A DNA stretch of 54,344 nt from the NCBI GenBank assembly GCA_014801815.1, contig JAAVDM010000046.1:1-54344 (forward strand). Reading direction: 5' to 3'. The stretch's first letter is position 1. Each line of letters starts with the position of its first letter. The notes beneath the pieces were generated by a model, which worked only from the letters and a program-made list of their open reading frames with translations, had not been told where the DNA came from and made no database searches. Of this stretch, positions 36,250 to 45,297 are shown in pieces. The stretch is from Bacteroides sp. (GTDB lineage Bacteria; Bacteroidota; Bacteroidia; Bacteroidales; Muribaculaceae). Both the position numbers and the translations under genes were made by a program.

Positions 36250-36275
36250 CGTCAATTTAACACGAACACATAATC

Positions 36276-37157
36276 ATGAGCTCTACGAACCCTCCGGCCG
36301 ACCAGAAAGAAAAATATCCATACTGCTACAAATACCCTCACCCGGCTATGACAGCAGACTGTGTGATATTCGGTTTTGATGGCCAGCAGCTCAGGCTACT
36401 CCTTGTGGAACGCGGTTGTGAACCTTTCAAGGGTTGCTGGGCGCTTCCGGGCGGATTCATGAAGATTGATGAGACTATCGAACACACTGCCAGACGCGAA
36501 CTGAGCGAGGAAACGGGCCTTAATAACATCTATCTTACCCAGTTCAGAGTCTACAGTCGACCCGACCGAGACCCTCGTGAACGTGTTGTGACGGTGGCTT
36601 TCATCGCTCTTGTACGTCCGGCCGACTATAATGTCGCAGGCGGTGACGATGCGGCGCAGGCCATTTGGTTCGATGAGACCATGCTTCCTCCACTGGCCTT
36701 CGACCATGCCGACATAATACGTGATGCACGCGAACATCTGAAAGAGATACTCAGGCTGCGTCCGGTAGCTTTTGAGCTGCTCAACAAGGTATTTACTATC
36801 AGCGAACTTCAGACGGTCTACGAGGTTATAAACCGGGCCAGCTACGACAGGCGTAACTTCATGCGCACAGCTATCGAATCGAAGGTCATCACTGAGGTAG
36901 AAGGCCGACGGGCACGTACAGGCGGACGAATGGCGAAGCTCTTCACACGCACCGTGTCTGAAATAAAGCTTGAAGTACAGCATACTTCAGGAAGTTTTTT
37001 CAGCATATTGTCTTCGAATAAATCTACTTCCTCCACGTGCTTAAAAGAAGAGTGTCTTAAAAAGGAACTCAGTAGAGAACTCAGTAATGAGAAGAAAATC
37101 GAAGAAGAGCTGAAAGAGCAACCCAAAGACTCCACTAAGGGTCTTTTCAACTTCTGA
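36276..37157 (+). CDS. NUDIX-domain/winged-helix regulator (NrtR-like)
   Basis: The protein has 293 residues. The NUDIX domain covers about 25-160 with a complete box from GFMKIDE to RELSEETGL at about 58-80. A winged-helix part at about 165-235 carries VFTISELQTVYEVINRASYDRRNFMR, as in NrtR-type regulators. Such proteins sense ADP-ribose-type metabolites in NAD control, and in Bacteroidota some control arabinose genes. No NAD or sugar genes lie nearby. A low-complexity Ser/Lys/Glu tail of about 55 residues is unusual. The intact box suggests that hydrolase activity may be kept. Confidence 0.8.
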   Translation: MSSTNPPADQKEKYPYCYKYPHPAMTADCVIFGFDGQQLRLLLVERGCEPFKGCWALPGGFMKIDETIEHTARRELSEETGLNNIYLTQFRVYSRPDRDPRERVVTVAFIALVRPADYNVAGGDDAAQAIWFDETMLPPLAFDHADIIRDAREHLKEILRLRPVAFELLNKVFTISELQTVYEVINRASYDRRNFMRTAIESKVITEVEGRRARTGGRMAKLFTRTVSEIKLEVQHTSGSFFSILSSNKSTSSTCLKEECLKKELSRELSNEKKIEEELKEQPKDSTKGLFNF

Positions 37158-37354
37158 TATCTTTTTTCTCCATATACCCGCCCACAGTACACAACGGCTT
37201 CCCGCCGCCACGGCTTACAGAATTATGTATCCTGTTTAATTCTCTCTCTTCCATACATTCTATTCTTCCTCCCTCCTCTCTTTTTCTCTCTCTTCCACGC
37301 CAAAACAAAAAACATTCATCCGAAAAACATTCACCCCTAAAAACAAGCAAAATT

Positions 37355-38056
37355 ATGGAAAAGACCACAGTGTTCAACCTTATTATCCTCGACGAGAGCG
37401 GTTCGATGGAGCCGCTGACGAAGCAGACCATATCAGGCTGCAACGAAACTCTCAACGTCGTACGCTCGTTGCAGGCTAAATACGGCGACACACAGCGGAA
37501 CCTCGTGAGTCTATATCTCTTCCAGAGCGATTCGAGTGTACCCTCACGCTATCTGGTTAAGAATACCCCTATCGGCGATGTAAGCGATATCTCTACCGAG
37601 CAATATCATCCGTGGGGCTGCACTCCACTTCTTGACGCCGTAGGTTCAACACTGGTCGATCTGAAAGCCGTGTCTTCGACCCACGAAGACGCCACCGGTG
37701 TAATCACTATCATCACCGACGGTATGGAGAACTCCTCAACCAACTACAATTGGGCGCAGGTGGCATCACTTATCAAAGAGTTCAAGGAGCAGGGCTGGGT
37801 AGTCAACCTCATCGGCGCCAATATAGACGTGGAGGAAATGGCGCGCAAAATGGAGATTGAAAGCACCAACACCCTTGCTTTCAAAGCTGATGAAGAAGGC
37901 ACCAAAGATATGTGGGCCTCCTTGTCAGAGGCAAACGAGCACTGCTTTGCCAGCCGTGTAAATTTTGAATTCGCGATACCCCCTGAAGAGAGGACATTTG
38001 AAAGGCGTAAAGAAGCACGTCGTAACGCAGCACGTAACTTCTTTAAAAAGAAGTAG
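37355..38056 (+). CDS. Stand-alone cytoplasmic vWA-domain protein
   Basis: The protein has 233 residues and is nearly all vWA domain. The MIDAS is intact: DESGS at residues 13-17, the Thr of WGCTPLLDAVG near residue 90, and IITDGMENSS near 120. It has no membrane segment and a very basic tail (RRKEARRNAARNFFKKK). Similar proteins occur next to tellurite-resistance-type and phosphatase genes, but none are seen here. Function is unknown. Confidence 0.85.
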   Translation: MEKTTVFNLIILDESGSMEPLTKQTISGCNETLNVVRSLQAKYGDTQRNLVSLYLFQSDSSVPSRYLVKNTPIGDVSDISTEQYHPWGCTPLLDAVGSTLVDLKAVSSTHEDATGVITIITDGMENSSTNYNWAQVASLIKEFKEQGWVVNLIGANIDVEEMARKMEIESTNTLAFKADEEGTKDMWASLSEANEHCFASRVNFEFAIPPEERTFERRKEARRNAARNFFKKK

Positions 38057-38059
38057 TAA

Positions 38060-38142
38060 CAGCATACCGCTACTGATTAAAACAGGACAGACCGAAGTAC
38101 TATATTTCGGCCTGTCCTGTTTTAATCAGTAGCGGTATGCTG
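38060..38142. terminator. Bidirectional hairpin terminator
   Basis: A 37-base inverted repeat (38060-38096 with 38106-38142) has one non-complementary position, which is a G-U pair in minus-strand RNA. It fills the gap between convergent genes and has A/T tracts within the stem. Confidence 0.85.
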
Positions 38143-38147
38143 AAGAA

Positions 38148-40079
38148 TTATCTGAATATCTGTTTGCTTACGGTGTTGCCGCGACGTACGATAACCGGCT
38201 GGCCGAGAACGGGTGCGCTCAGGCGTATGCCCTGAAGGTTATAGTACTCGGGTTCGCCTTCGGCCGAGGGTGTGGCAACACTTTCGACACCGGAGCCGGC
38301 GATAAGGTCAGCAATGGTGAAACGCTCTTCGGCCTGAGGGGTCATGGGGTATGAAACGGCGTTAATTACGAAGCCTGTCTCCTGATCGACGAGGAAGGCA
38401 ACCATCACCACATTATCAGTATTTATGGCCGGAGAAATGGCTGTCGATGGGTCGCCGGGGGTCAGTTCGAGATAAGTGTCAGGCACTTCAAGCTCATAGC
38501 TGAAAGTGATGTCCTGATCCATAGGAAGCAGAGCAGGAAGTGAACCGTCTATACCGTTGTAGCCCCATATACCGCGTGCCACATCCTGATAGTGCATTCC
38601 CTGAACGTAGGAACTCAGTTTGGTCCAGCCGCCCATATCACCTTCAATGTCATCACCGGAAGCATAATTGCTCTGGTACCATGCGGGATGATCGAAAGTC
38701 ACATTATTCTCGGTCATAACCAGACCTACGGCATACTGACCTTCCATGTCGATAGCGGCACGGACTGTAACTTCACATGTCAAGTGAGGAGGATATACCT
38801 CAGTCACAGAGTAGGCAGCGGAAAGAGAGATGTCAGCCGTTGTCACACGGTCGGCGTATGTACGCAGTCGGCCGGCGGCAGTGTTAGGATTCGAAGGGTC
38901 ATAGATATAGTCAAGGTTTCCGAAACCGAGCACTTTCTCTTCACGCTCAGTGCGTGTAAGCGGAGCGGCTGTCAGACCGAACTGAGCAACATAAGCCTCA
39001 TTGACCATATAGTCGGTACCGGTACCGGGTATGTGTATCGACACGGGCACGACACGGTCTTTCATCTCGGGGTCGGTCATCATCGATTCGATGGTGTAAG
39101 CACCTAACGGACAGTTGCCGCACCATACACCTGTGGACTCCTCATAGAATACACGGTGGGTGGGAAGGAACGACAGACCGGTCAGCGAACCTGAGGCCGG
39201 AATGGAGGGTATGTCAGCCGAGTCAAGACTCACGGAGTATTCGGAAACTTTACCGGCTTCAGCCACACCTGTAAATTCAAAGCTGAACTCTTCGCCGAAA
39301 GCGAGTGACTCACCAATACGCACATCGGTGTTGCCGTTACCGTCGTCAAAAGTAAGTGTCCATGCTCCCAGACCCGGTTCTTCCGTACCGCGTATAACGG
39401 CACTGACCGTATATTCGCCCTGCACCACATACTCACCGGGACCCGCTATATTGACCTCGGCCACATCATGACGACGTATCAGCACATTGTCGATAGCCAG
39501 AATATCGCAGTCTTCATTCAGATTGGCGAAGTTAATATACACCGTCTTACCTGCCCACGCATCAAGATTCACTTCGTAAGAGATAAAATCACCCTCAAGA
39601 ATCTCCGGGTCAGCACCGAGACCGACCTTTTCGATGTGTAGTGTAGGTTCTGAAGGGAGGTTATCGGCGTCAAGAGGTTCTTCGGTAATGAAGAGCCAAA
39701 GGTCGCTGAGACGGTCGCCGCTACGCATTACGTATGACTGTGCGCCAAACGAAAGCACAAAACCGTCAGAGGGAATAGTTATGGCGCGGCTTCCTACCCA
39801 GTCATTGGAAGCTCCGGCATACTGATAAGCCGAATGTGAGCAGAGAAAACGGTCATCGGAACTCGATGAGTCCTTGAGCGGCCACCAAGGCTGTGCGACA
39901 CCGGCATCGTTCTGGAAGAGCGGTGAGACACTGGCAATCGGGGGGAGATGGTCAAGTTCAAGAACAACCGGAAAGTCAACAAGGTATTCACCGTTGAAGT
40001 TCTGGTCAAGAAGGTCGGTGTGCGCGGCAGCCGTGAGGGCTACAGGAAGCGCAAACGACAGAGTAAGGAAATGTTTCAT
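38148..40079 (-). CDS. Omp28-like secreted protein with CxxC site and sorting tail
   Basis: The protein has 643 residues. It has a signal peptide (about 1-18), a choice-of-anchor-like jelly-roll region (about 20-205), an Ig-like segment, then an Omp28/thioredoxin-like domain from about 310 with WCGNCPLGAY near residue 318. The end, EYYNLQGIRL followed by QPVIVRRGNTVSKQIFR, is a C-terminal tail of the type used as T9SS or cell-surface sorting signal. It is last in a four-gene operon. A redox or folding role outside the cytoplasm is possible from the CxxC, but unproven. Confidence 0.75.
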   Translation of the reverse strand: MKHFLTLSFALPVALTAAAHTDLLDQNFNGEYLVDFPVVLELDHLPPIASVSPLFQNDAGVAQPWWPLKDSSSSDDRFLCSHSAYQYAGASNDWVGSRAITIPSDGFVLSFGAQSYVMRSGDRLSDLWLFITEEPLDADNLPSEPTLHIEKVGLGADPEILEGDFISYEVNLDAWAGKTVYINFANLNEDCDILAIDNVLIRRHDVAEVNIAGPGEYVVQGEYTVSAVIRGTEEPGLGAWTLTFDDGNGNTDVRIGESLAFGEEFSFEFTGVAEAGKVSEYSVSLDSADIPSIPASGSLTGLSFLPTHRVFYEESTGVWCGNCPLGAYTIESMMTDPEMKDRVVPVSIHIPGTGTDYMVNEAYVAQFGLTAAPLTRTEREEKVLGFGNLDYIYDPSNPNTAAGRLRTYADRVTTADISLSAAYSVTEVYPPHLTCEVTVRAAIDMEGQYAVGLVMTENNVTFDHPAWYQSNYASGDDIEGDMGGWTKLSSYVQGMHYQDVARGIWGYNGIDGSLPALLPMDQDITFSYELEVPDTYLELTPGDPSTAISPAINTDNVVMVAFLVDQETGFVINAVSYPMTPQAEERFTIADLIAGSGVESVATPSAEGEPEYYNLQGIRLSAPVLGQPVIVRRGNTVSKQIFR

Positions 40080-40083
40080 GAAG

Positions 40084-41979
40084 TCAGTTTATAACTTTTA
40101 TGGATTTGTAACTGTCGGAAGTGCGGAGTGTCACTATCATGACGCCCTGACACAACGGAATACGGCACGCCGAAACACCGGCACCGTAACTTTCATAACG
40201 GGACAGCATACAGCCTGCGGCATCGGTCACAGTCACCTCATATCGGCTTCCTGTATCGGGCAGGGTGAAGCGAAGTTCGTTGTTCACGACACGCAGTTCT
40301 GTCTCACGTGTGGCCGGGATGGGAACAACACCTGAATTTCTGTCAAATTCCTGCTGAAGCGGATAGACAGTAGCGTTGAGTACAGTGCCGTCCGTGTTGT
40401 CGATGACGTAGGCCACCAGACTGACATTATCGGGCACAACGGATAAGTCCTCTAATGTGGGATAAGTGAACAGTTCACCGAAATCAAGTGTCACGTGACC
40501 GGGTGTGTAGGCCGGAATTACGGTTCCGTCTATCTCCCATGTCACTCCGAGGGGATCAAAAGCGTGAGAGTCTCCGAGCGATACATGCTCATAGAATGAT
40601 AACTCCGCAGGTATAACGGACGGCAGGAAATAATATTGCTCATAAGAAGCTAAATTACAGTTATTCTGCTGCATCCATTGTCCACCTCCGTCAGGACGGT
40701 AATAGGGCGATGTAAGCACATAACCCACGCCGTAGCGCCCGGGTTCATTGATATCACGGTCAAACAAGACCTCCACAGTAGCCGAGACATGATCCGGATC
40801 ACCGTTCGGTCCTTCCGATACACGTATCGAGGCAATAGTCGGGTCATTGTATGAAGCGGCGAAATTCTTGAGATCTCCCCCTATGGTCGAACGCTTACGG
40901 TTGAGCATGTAGTAAGGTACGGCATAGAATTCTAGATTAGCCCAGTATCCGTCATTGGCCAGTATATCGTTGACGTGGGTACATACGGCAGCCACCTGTC
41001 CCGGATACTGACGTTCCAGCGAGGCAATATCCATAATACCTCTCGGACAGTTGTTGCACCAGATACCTGTACCCTCATCAATCAGCAGAGTGCGTGCGAA
41101 ACCGGAACGTGTGACGTCAGATTTTATGACCGTATATTCATCACCGTCAGGAGTGACAAGTATCACTTCATAAGGTGTCACGGCATTATCGGGAGCCTCG
41201 AATGGAATATCGAACCCGAAAGTATCACCGGCAGCGAAAGCACTCTTCAAAGTCATGACGACACAGTCTTCACCTGCAGAGCGGACTATCAGTTCCGAAC
41301 CGTCCGGCACTTCGGCACCGCAGTTGAGAAACGAACCGGTGACACGGAACTCCGTATCACGTGGAGCCGCATTCTCGGCAAAGCGTGGTGAGAGGCTGAC
41401 TCCCGTGAGCAACGGTGCGGAAGGTATACCTACATATATCTCGCCTACTCCTAACATATAGCGGTTGACACTGACGCAGGCAAACTGCAGCTCTATCTCC
41501 TGTCCGGCGTAAGCGTCAAGACGTGCCACACGTGTGGTGAGCACATCGTTCTCCCCGTCGATATGGCACAGTACGCTCCATACATCGGTACCGGCGGGGC
41601 GTACACGTACCTCGTAAGTCTCCGGCATACCGGGCAGTACGGAACGAGCTGTCCAGCGTACTACCGCGCCTTCCGCCTCATCGGGAAGCGTGACAGCAGG
41701 AATATTGAGTACATTCTCCACAGGCATATCACTACCCGTCGAGGTAGGCGACATGGCACAGTACGCCTTACCCAATACCTTTACAATCCAACCGTCTTCG
41801 GTATATCCATTCTTATATCTTTCCCTGACAGGAAGTACATCGCCGAGAGCGGCGGTTGTGACACCCGTAGGGAAACGTCCGTTTTTGAAATCGGTCTGCC
41901 ACAAATCTATCGGCGCCGATGTGGAAGCCCACACCGGCGCGGATAGCATAAGCAGCGACACGGCGGTCAGTTGCTTCAT
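40084..41979 (-). CDS. Omp28-like secreted protein with CxxC site
   Basis: The protein has 631 residues with a signal peptide (about 1-18). The N-terminal third is jelly-roll-like and an Ig-like segment follows. The Omp28-like part begins near residue 300 with GTGIWCNNCPRGIMDI, holding the CxxC. The C-terminus ends in a sorting-like domain (YEVTVTDAAGCML, then SYKSIKVIN). It precedes the paralogous gene by only four bases. Confidence 0.75.
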   Translation of the reverse strand: MKQLTAVSLLMLSAPVWASTSAPIDLWQTDFKNGRFPTGVTTAALGDVLPVRERYKNGYTEDGWIVKVLGKAYCAMSPTSTGSDMPVENVLNIPAVTLPDEAEGAVVRWTARSVLPGMPETYEVRVRPAGTDVWSVLCHIDGENDVLTTRVARLDAYAGQEIELQFACVSVNRYMLGVGEIYVGIPSAPLLTGVSLSPRFAENAAPRDTEFRVTGSFLNCGAEVPDGSELIVRSAGEDCVVMTLKSAFAAGDTFGFDIPFEAPDNAVTPYEVILVTPDGDEYTVIKSDVTRSGFARTLLIDEGTGIWCNNCPRGIMDIASLERQYPGQVAAVCTHVNDILANDGYWANLEFYAVPYYMLNRKRSTIGGDLKNFAASYNDPTIASIRVSEGPNGDPDHVSATVEVLFDRDINEPGRYGVGYVLTSPYYRPDGGGQWMQQNNCNLASYEQYYFLPSVIPAELSFYEHVSLGDSHAFDPLGVTWEIDGTVIPAYTPGHVTLDFGELFTYPTLEDLSVVPDNVSLVAYVIDNTDGTVLNATVYPLQQEFDRNSGVVPIPATRETELRVVNNELRFTLPDTGSRYEVTVTDAAGCMLSRYESYGAGVSACRIPLCQGVMIVTLRTSDSYKSIKVIN

Positions 41980-41994
41980 TATGTGGTCTGTTGA

Positions 41995-43380
41995 TTACTT
42001 AACCATTACTTTGCGTGACATGTCACCGGCCTTTACAACATAGAAGCCTGCGGGTACGCTTACCGAAGTACCGCGACCCATAGCACGACCGTTGAGATCA
42101 TAAACTTCACCCTCTGTATTGGCAAAATCTATACGACCCTTGGAAATAATGACTGCGAAGTCACGGCTCTCTGCCATAACCTCCACTCCTGAAGGCTCAC
42201 CGGTAAGGGGCTCGTCAAGTACTACAACAAAAGGATAGTACAGATATTCTCCGGTAGCGGGATGAAGCTCCTGACGAGTGCCTGCAAGCACCGTGCCGTC
42301 AGTCGAAGCAGAAGTTATGGATGTCATAGTCGAAGCATTAGTGAAACCGAAAGTACCGCTGATGCTCTTTACCTCTTCAAAGCTCTCGTCGCTTATTAGC
42401 ATACGGTCGCCATTGCAGAATACATACTCGTGATTCTCACCTACTCCGGTGCTGAAAGCAGAGATACCGCCACCGGTAGGATAGTCGAGCATATCGTCCT
42501 CAGCGATGTTGTAGATGATGGCGTAAGTACTCAGCTCATAATCCTCGCCGTCCTCACTTGCCCAGTCAACTAAAGTACGGTAACCATAGAAGTTACCCCA
42601 TGCGTCGGCGCCTATGAACTCACCTGAAAGGTAATCACCCTTACAGCCGTCTTTCATACCGTCGATATAGTATTGCTCGAAGTAACCAAGCAGCTCACCT
42701 TTATAGTAGAAAGGTTCAATTTTGGTCTCAAGCTCGTTCCAGAACACCATCTTACCGTCCTTATACATAGCAGGTACTTCAGAACCTGCGGCACAGTAAA
42801 GACGGCCACCAAGTACGGTACCTTCGGGGTTCATACATGTAGGAATGAAACCCTGATGTTCGGGCAGTTCCAGATCGGGATCAAGTTCCAGTTCATACTC
42901 CCATGCGTCATTGAGGCGCCAGAAGCAGGGACGGTAACGCATACCTATCTCCGAATCCGGGTCTCTGTAGGCTATCTGACCACCGATAACAGAGCCGTCG
43001 GCAGTGACGCACTTGGCGAAGTTATTGTTCATTGCCATGGGTGAGTTAGGCAGATCCACCACCAGTCCCTCTACGACGAAACAGGGCTGATAGCTGTTTC
43101 CTTCCACGTAGTAGCCGCCGACTGTCATACCGTCGTTGGTGACACCATAAAGCTCGATCTTGTTCTTATAGTCAGCATACACCTGCGAGAATACTTCCGG
43201 ATTGTTTGCGTCCCAGATATAGCTGTAGCTATTGTCAGTAGCAGTAGTCACTACAAAGCGGCCGTTGGGTGATACGGCTACATGGTCGCTGAGCTCGTCT
43301 GTAGTATAATACTTTGTCTCAGCACCGGCTGACGCTACCACACCGAGCAGTGCAGCCGAAATAAAAAAATGTCTAATCAT
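41995..43380 (-). CDS. Secreted beta-propeller-like protein with sorting tail
   Basis: The protein has 461 residues with a signal peptide ending near AGAE. Repeated strands such as HVAVSPNGRFVVTTATD, DGMTVGGYYVEGNS, ADGSVIGGQIAY and PEGTVLGGRLYC recur at about 50-70 residue spacing, as in beta-propellers of the HAF-repeat type. The C-terminus, VYDLNGRAMGRGTSV to the MSRKVMVK end, is a sorting-type tail. It is the second gene of the operon. No enzyme motif is seen. Confidence 0.65.
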   Translation of the reverse strand: MIRHFFISAALLGVVASAGAETKYYTTDELSDHVAVSPNGRFVVTTATDNSYSYIWDANNPEVFSQVYADYKNKIELYGVTNDGMTVGGYYVEGNSYQPCFVVEGLVVDLPNSPMAMNNNFAKCVTADGSVIGGQIAYRDPDSEIGMRYRPCFWRLNDAWEYELELDPDLELPEHQGFIPTCMNPEGTVLGGRLYCAAGSEVPAMYKDGKMVFWNELETKIEPFYYKGELLGYFEQYYIDGMKDGCKGDYLSGEFIGADAWGNFYGYRTLVDWASEDGEDYELSTYAIIYNIAEDDMLDYPTGGGISAFSTGVGENHEYVFCNGDRMLISDESFEEVKSISGTFGFTNASTMTSITSASTDGTVLAGTRQELHPATGEYLYYPFVVVLDEPLTGEPSGVEVMAESRDFAVIISKGRIDFANTEGEVYDLNGRAMGRGTSVSVPAGFYVVKAGDMSRKVMVK

Positions 43381-43414
43381 TTTATGTTTAGGTTGAGTGT
43401 TATGGTATCAGTTT

Positions 43415-44995
43415 TTATTTGCGGATAACCTTCTTGCCGTTGACAATGAACATACCGCTACCGGCCTCACGCAGTGAGTCGGCTACACGTACACCCTGCA
43501 TATTGTAAACAGGACCGTTCAGTGTTTCGCTCTCGATAATCTCCACACTTACAGGTATACCTCCTACGAGAGTCCACTGCAGAGTGATTTCAGTATTTGC
43601 GTGACCGATCTGGTGGTCTGACAGCCATGCAGCGTCACCGAACATACCCTCAGGGATAACGAGTGTGTAGATTCCGTCATATTCAGGCTCATTGAAGTAT
43701 GCTATCACGCCGCTCCATGATGCTGTGAACTCAAGAGCTATGTTGCCCTGCTCCTCGGGAGCCTCCATAATGAGAGTGAAGACATCATTCATGAAAGCAC
43801 AGTCACCCGGCAGTGTAAGGCTGATGTTGTCAAACGAGTCCATGGTGAGGTCACGTTCGCCCTCGGCAGGTCTTACAGAAGTGAGAGTCAGGTCATAGAC
43901 AACAGGTTCACCGGCAGGAGTACCGTTGATTACGTTATAAACCACTGTGGTCTCGGCATTGGTATGACCGCTCTGACCGTTGGTTTCGAAATATTCGGCA
44001 TCTGCAACAGTACCGGCGGGTATGGTGACAGTGTATATACCGTTGATTTCAATCATAGAGGGAAGAGAACCCCAGTAATAATTGGCGTAGGGGCTGCTGA
44101 GAGCTACAGTCTCTTCGTAACCGTTGAGTGACGAGATCGTAACGGCAGCATCTTTTGCAAGAGTCAGACCTTCACCTGAGGTCCACATTGCGAAGTTGTC
44201 GAACTGTACGTCTTCAAGATTAACCTCACCATCGGCAGGACGGAATTTAGTGAACTCAACGTCATAGATTACCTCACCCAAGAGAGCACCCTTGATTACG
44301 TAGGTGAAAGTTTCGGGTTTTGTGTTGTAGGTATCGTTGTATGCGGCATCCCAGTATGTAATGCCGTACTCATCAATCACAACATCATAGGTACCGGGTT
44401 CGGTAGCGGGAGTGTCAAGAGTGCAGGTAAACTCGAAGCCGTATCCTTTCTTTGAAACGCCGGAGAAGAACTGACCATCTTTCAGAATCTGTATGGAACC
44501 GGATTCCAGTTCAACCTCGCTGAGATCACCCTTATCGAATGTGATAGTGAACTGAGTCAGTTCATCAACCACACCGGGAGCGGGATCAACCGTATAAGAT
44601 GTTCCTACCACCTGACCGCCTTCTACAGTATAGGAGAAAGTCACATCTTCAGTGTTATAAGTGTCATTGTATGCGGCATCCCAGTAGGTTATACCACCTC
44701 TTTCGATTACCACATCGTATGTGCCAGCTTCAGTAGCCGGGGTTTCGAGTGTACAGGTGTACTCGAAGCCGTATCCTTTCTTTGAGACGCCGGAGAAATA
44801 CTTGCCGTCTTTCAGAATCTGTATGGAACCGGATTCCAGTTCAACCTCGCTGAGGTCACCCTTATCGAATGTGATGACGAACTGAGTCAGTTCATCGACC
44901 ACACCGGGAGCAGGAGCTACTGTGTAGCCGGTAGCCGAAGCTACTGCCGGCAACATCATGGCCGAAGCCGCAACAAACATGTTGAAATGTTTCAT
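43415..44995 (-). CDS. Secreted repeat protein with sorting tail
   Basis: The protein has 526 residues with a signal peptide (about 1-22). Two nearly identical units of 110 residues (about 25-134 and 135-244) start PAPGVVDELTQF and contain the YWDAAYNDTYNT motif. Two more diverged units of the same fold follow (about 245-470), each ending with a TxETTVVYN- or TEITLQW-type strand. The tail VYNMQGVRVADSL to NGKKVIRK is sorting-like. The plan suggests a surface adhesin or structural protein. It is first in the operon. Confidence 0.7.
   Translation of the reverse strand: MKHFNMFVAASAMMLPAVASATGYTVAPAPGVVDELTQFVITFDKGDLSEVELESGSIQILKDGKYFSGVSKKGYGFEYTCTLETPATEAGTYDVVIERGGITYWDAAYNDTYNTEDVTFSYTVEGGQVVGTSYTVDPAPGVVDELTQFTITFDKGDLSEVELESGSIQILKDGQFFSGVSKKGYGFEFTCTLDTPATEPGTYDVVIDEYGITYWDAAYNDTYNTKPETFTYVIKGALLGEVIYDVEFTKFRPADGEVNLEDVQFDNFAMWTSGEGLTLAKDAAVTISSLNGYEETVALSSPYANYYWGSLPSMIEINGIYTVTIPAGTVADAEYFETNGQSGHTNAETTVVYNVINGTPAGEPVVYDLTLTSVRPAEGERDLTMDSFDNISLTLPGDCAFMNDVFTLIMEAPEEQGNIALEFTASWSGVIAYFNEPEYDGIYTLVIPEGMFGDAAWLSDHQIGHANTEITLQWTLVGGIPVSVEIIESETLNGPVYNMQGVRVADSLREAGSGMFIVNGKKVIRK
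44250..44924. repeat. Two 330-bp tandem repeats
   Basis: Two consecutive units of 330 bases within the first operon gene encode the near-identical 110-residue domains. Edges are approximate. The DNA identity is high enough to allow unit number to change by recombination. Confidence 0.8.
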
Positions 44996-45099
44996 GTTGG
45001 TATGAGTTAATGGTTTATGTATGGTTGACTTAAAGGTAATAATCTTATTATCCCTATATCCTACCTACGGTGTTTAGCCTATCAGTGGAAATGCGAGTG

Positions 45100-45107
45100 C
45101 AAATCTA
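45100..45107 (-). promoter_or_regulatory. Promoter of the four-gene secreted-protein operon
   Basis: TAGATTTG followed by CAC on the minus strand matches TAnnTTTG. No TTTG lies at -33, in line with activator dependence. The leader before the ATG at 44995 is about 98 bases. Apart from this and the direct repeats at 45137-45178, the 302-base gap 44996-45297 shows nothing else. Confidence 0.6.
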
Positions 45108-45136
45108 CACAAAATCGGTGAGATTTCAGTTCTTTA

Positions 45137-45178
45137 ACAGTAAAAAATATCAAGGTTACAGTGAAAAATATTAGGTTT
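45137..45178. promoter_or_regulatory. Two 21-bp direct repeats, candidate activator site
   Basis: ACAGTAAAAAATATCAAGGTT at 45137-45157 is followed without gap by ACAGTGAAAAATATTAGGTTT, identical at 17 of 21 positions. The 21-base period puts both on the same DNA face. Relative to the predicted start they are centred near -54 and -75, a place for an activator. The adjacent TPR/HTH regulator is the natural candidate to bind here. Confidence 0.6.
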
Positions 45179-45297
45179 ACCTTATTAATTATTTAGTTAC
45201 CGCCTGCAATATGTTGTATTTTTATACACTCAGATGGAAATATACCATCGCTCCACCGCTTACACATATATCATACCGGCATAACATGAAATAGTAG

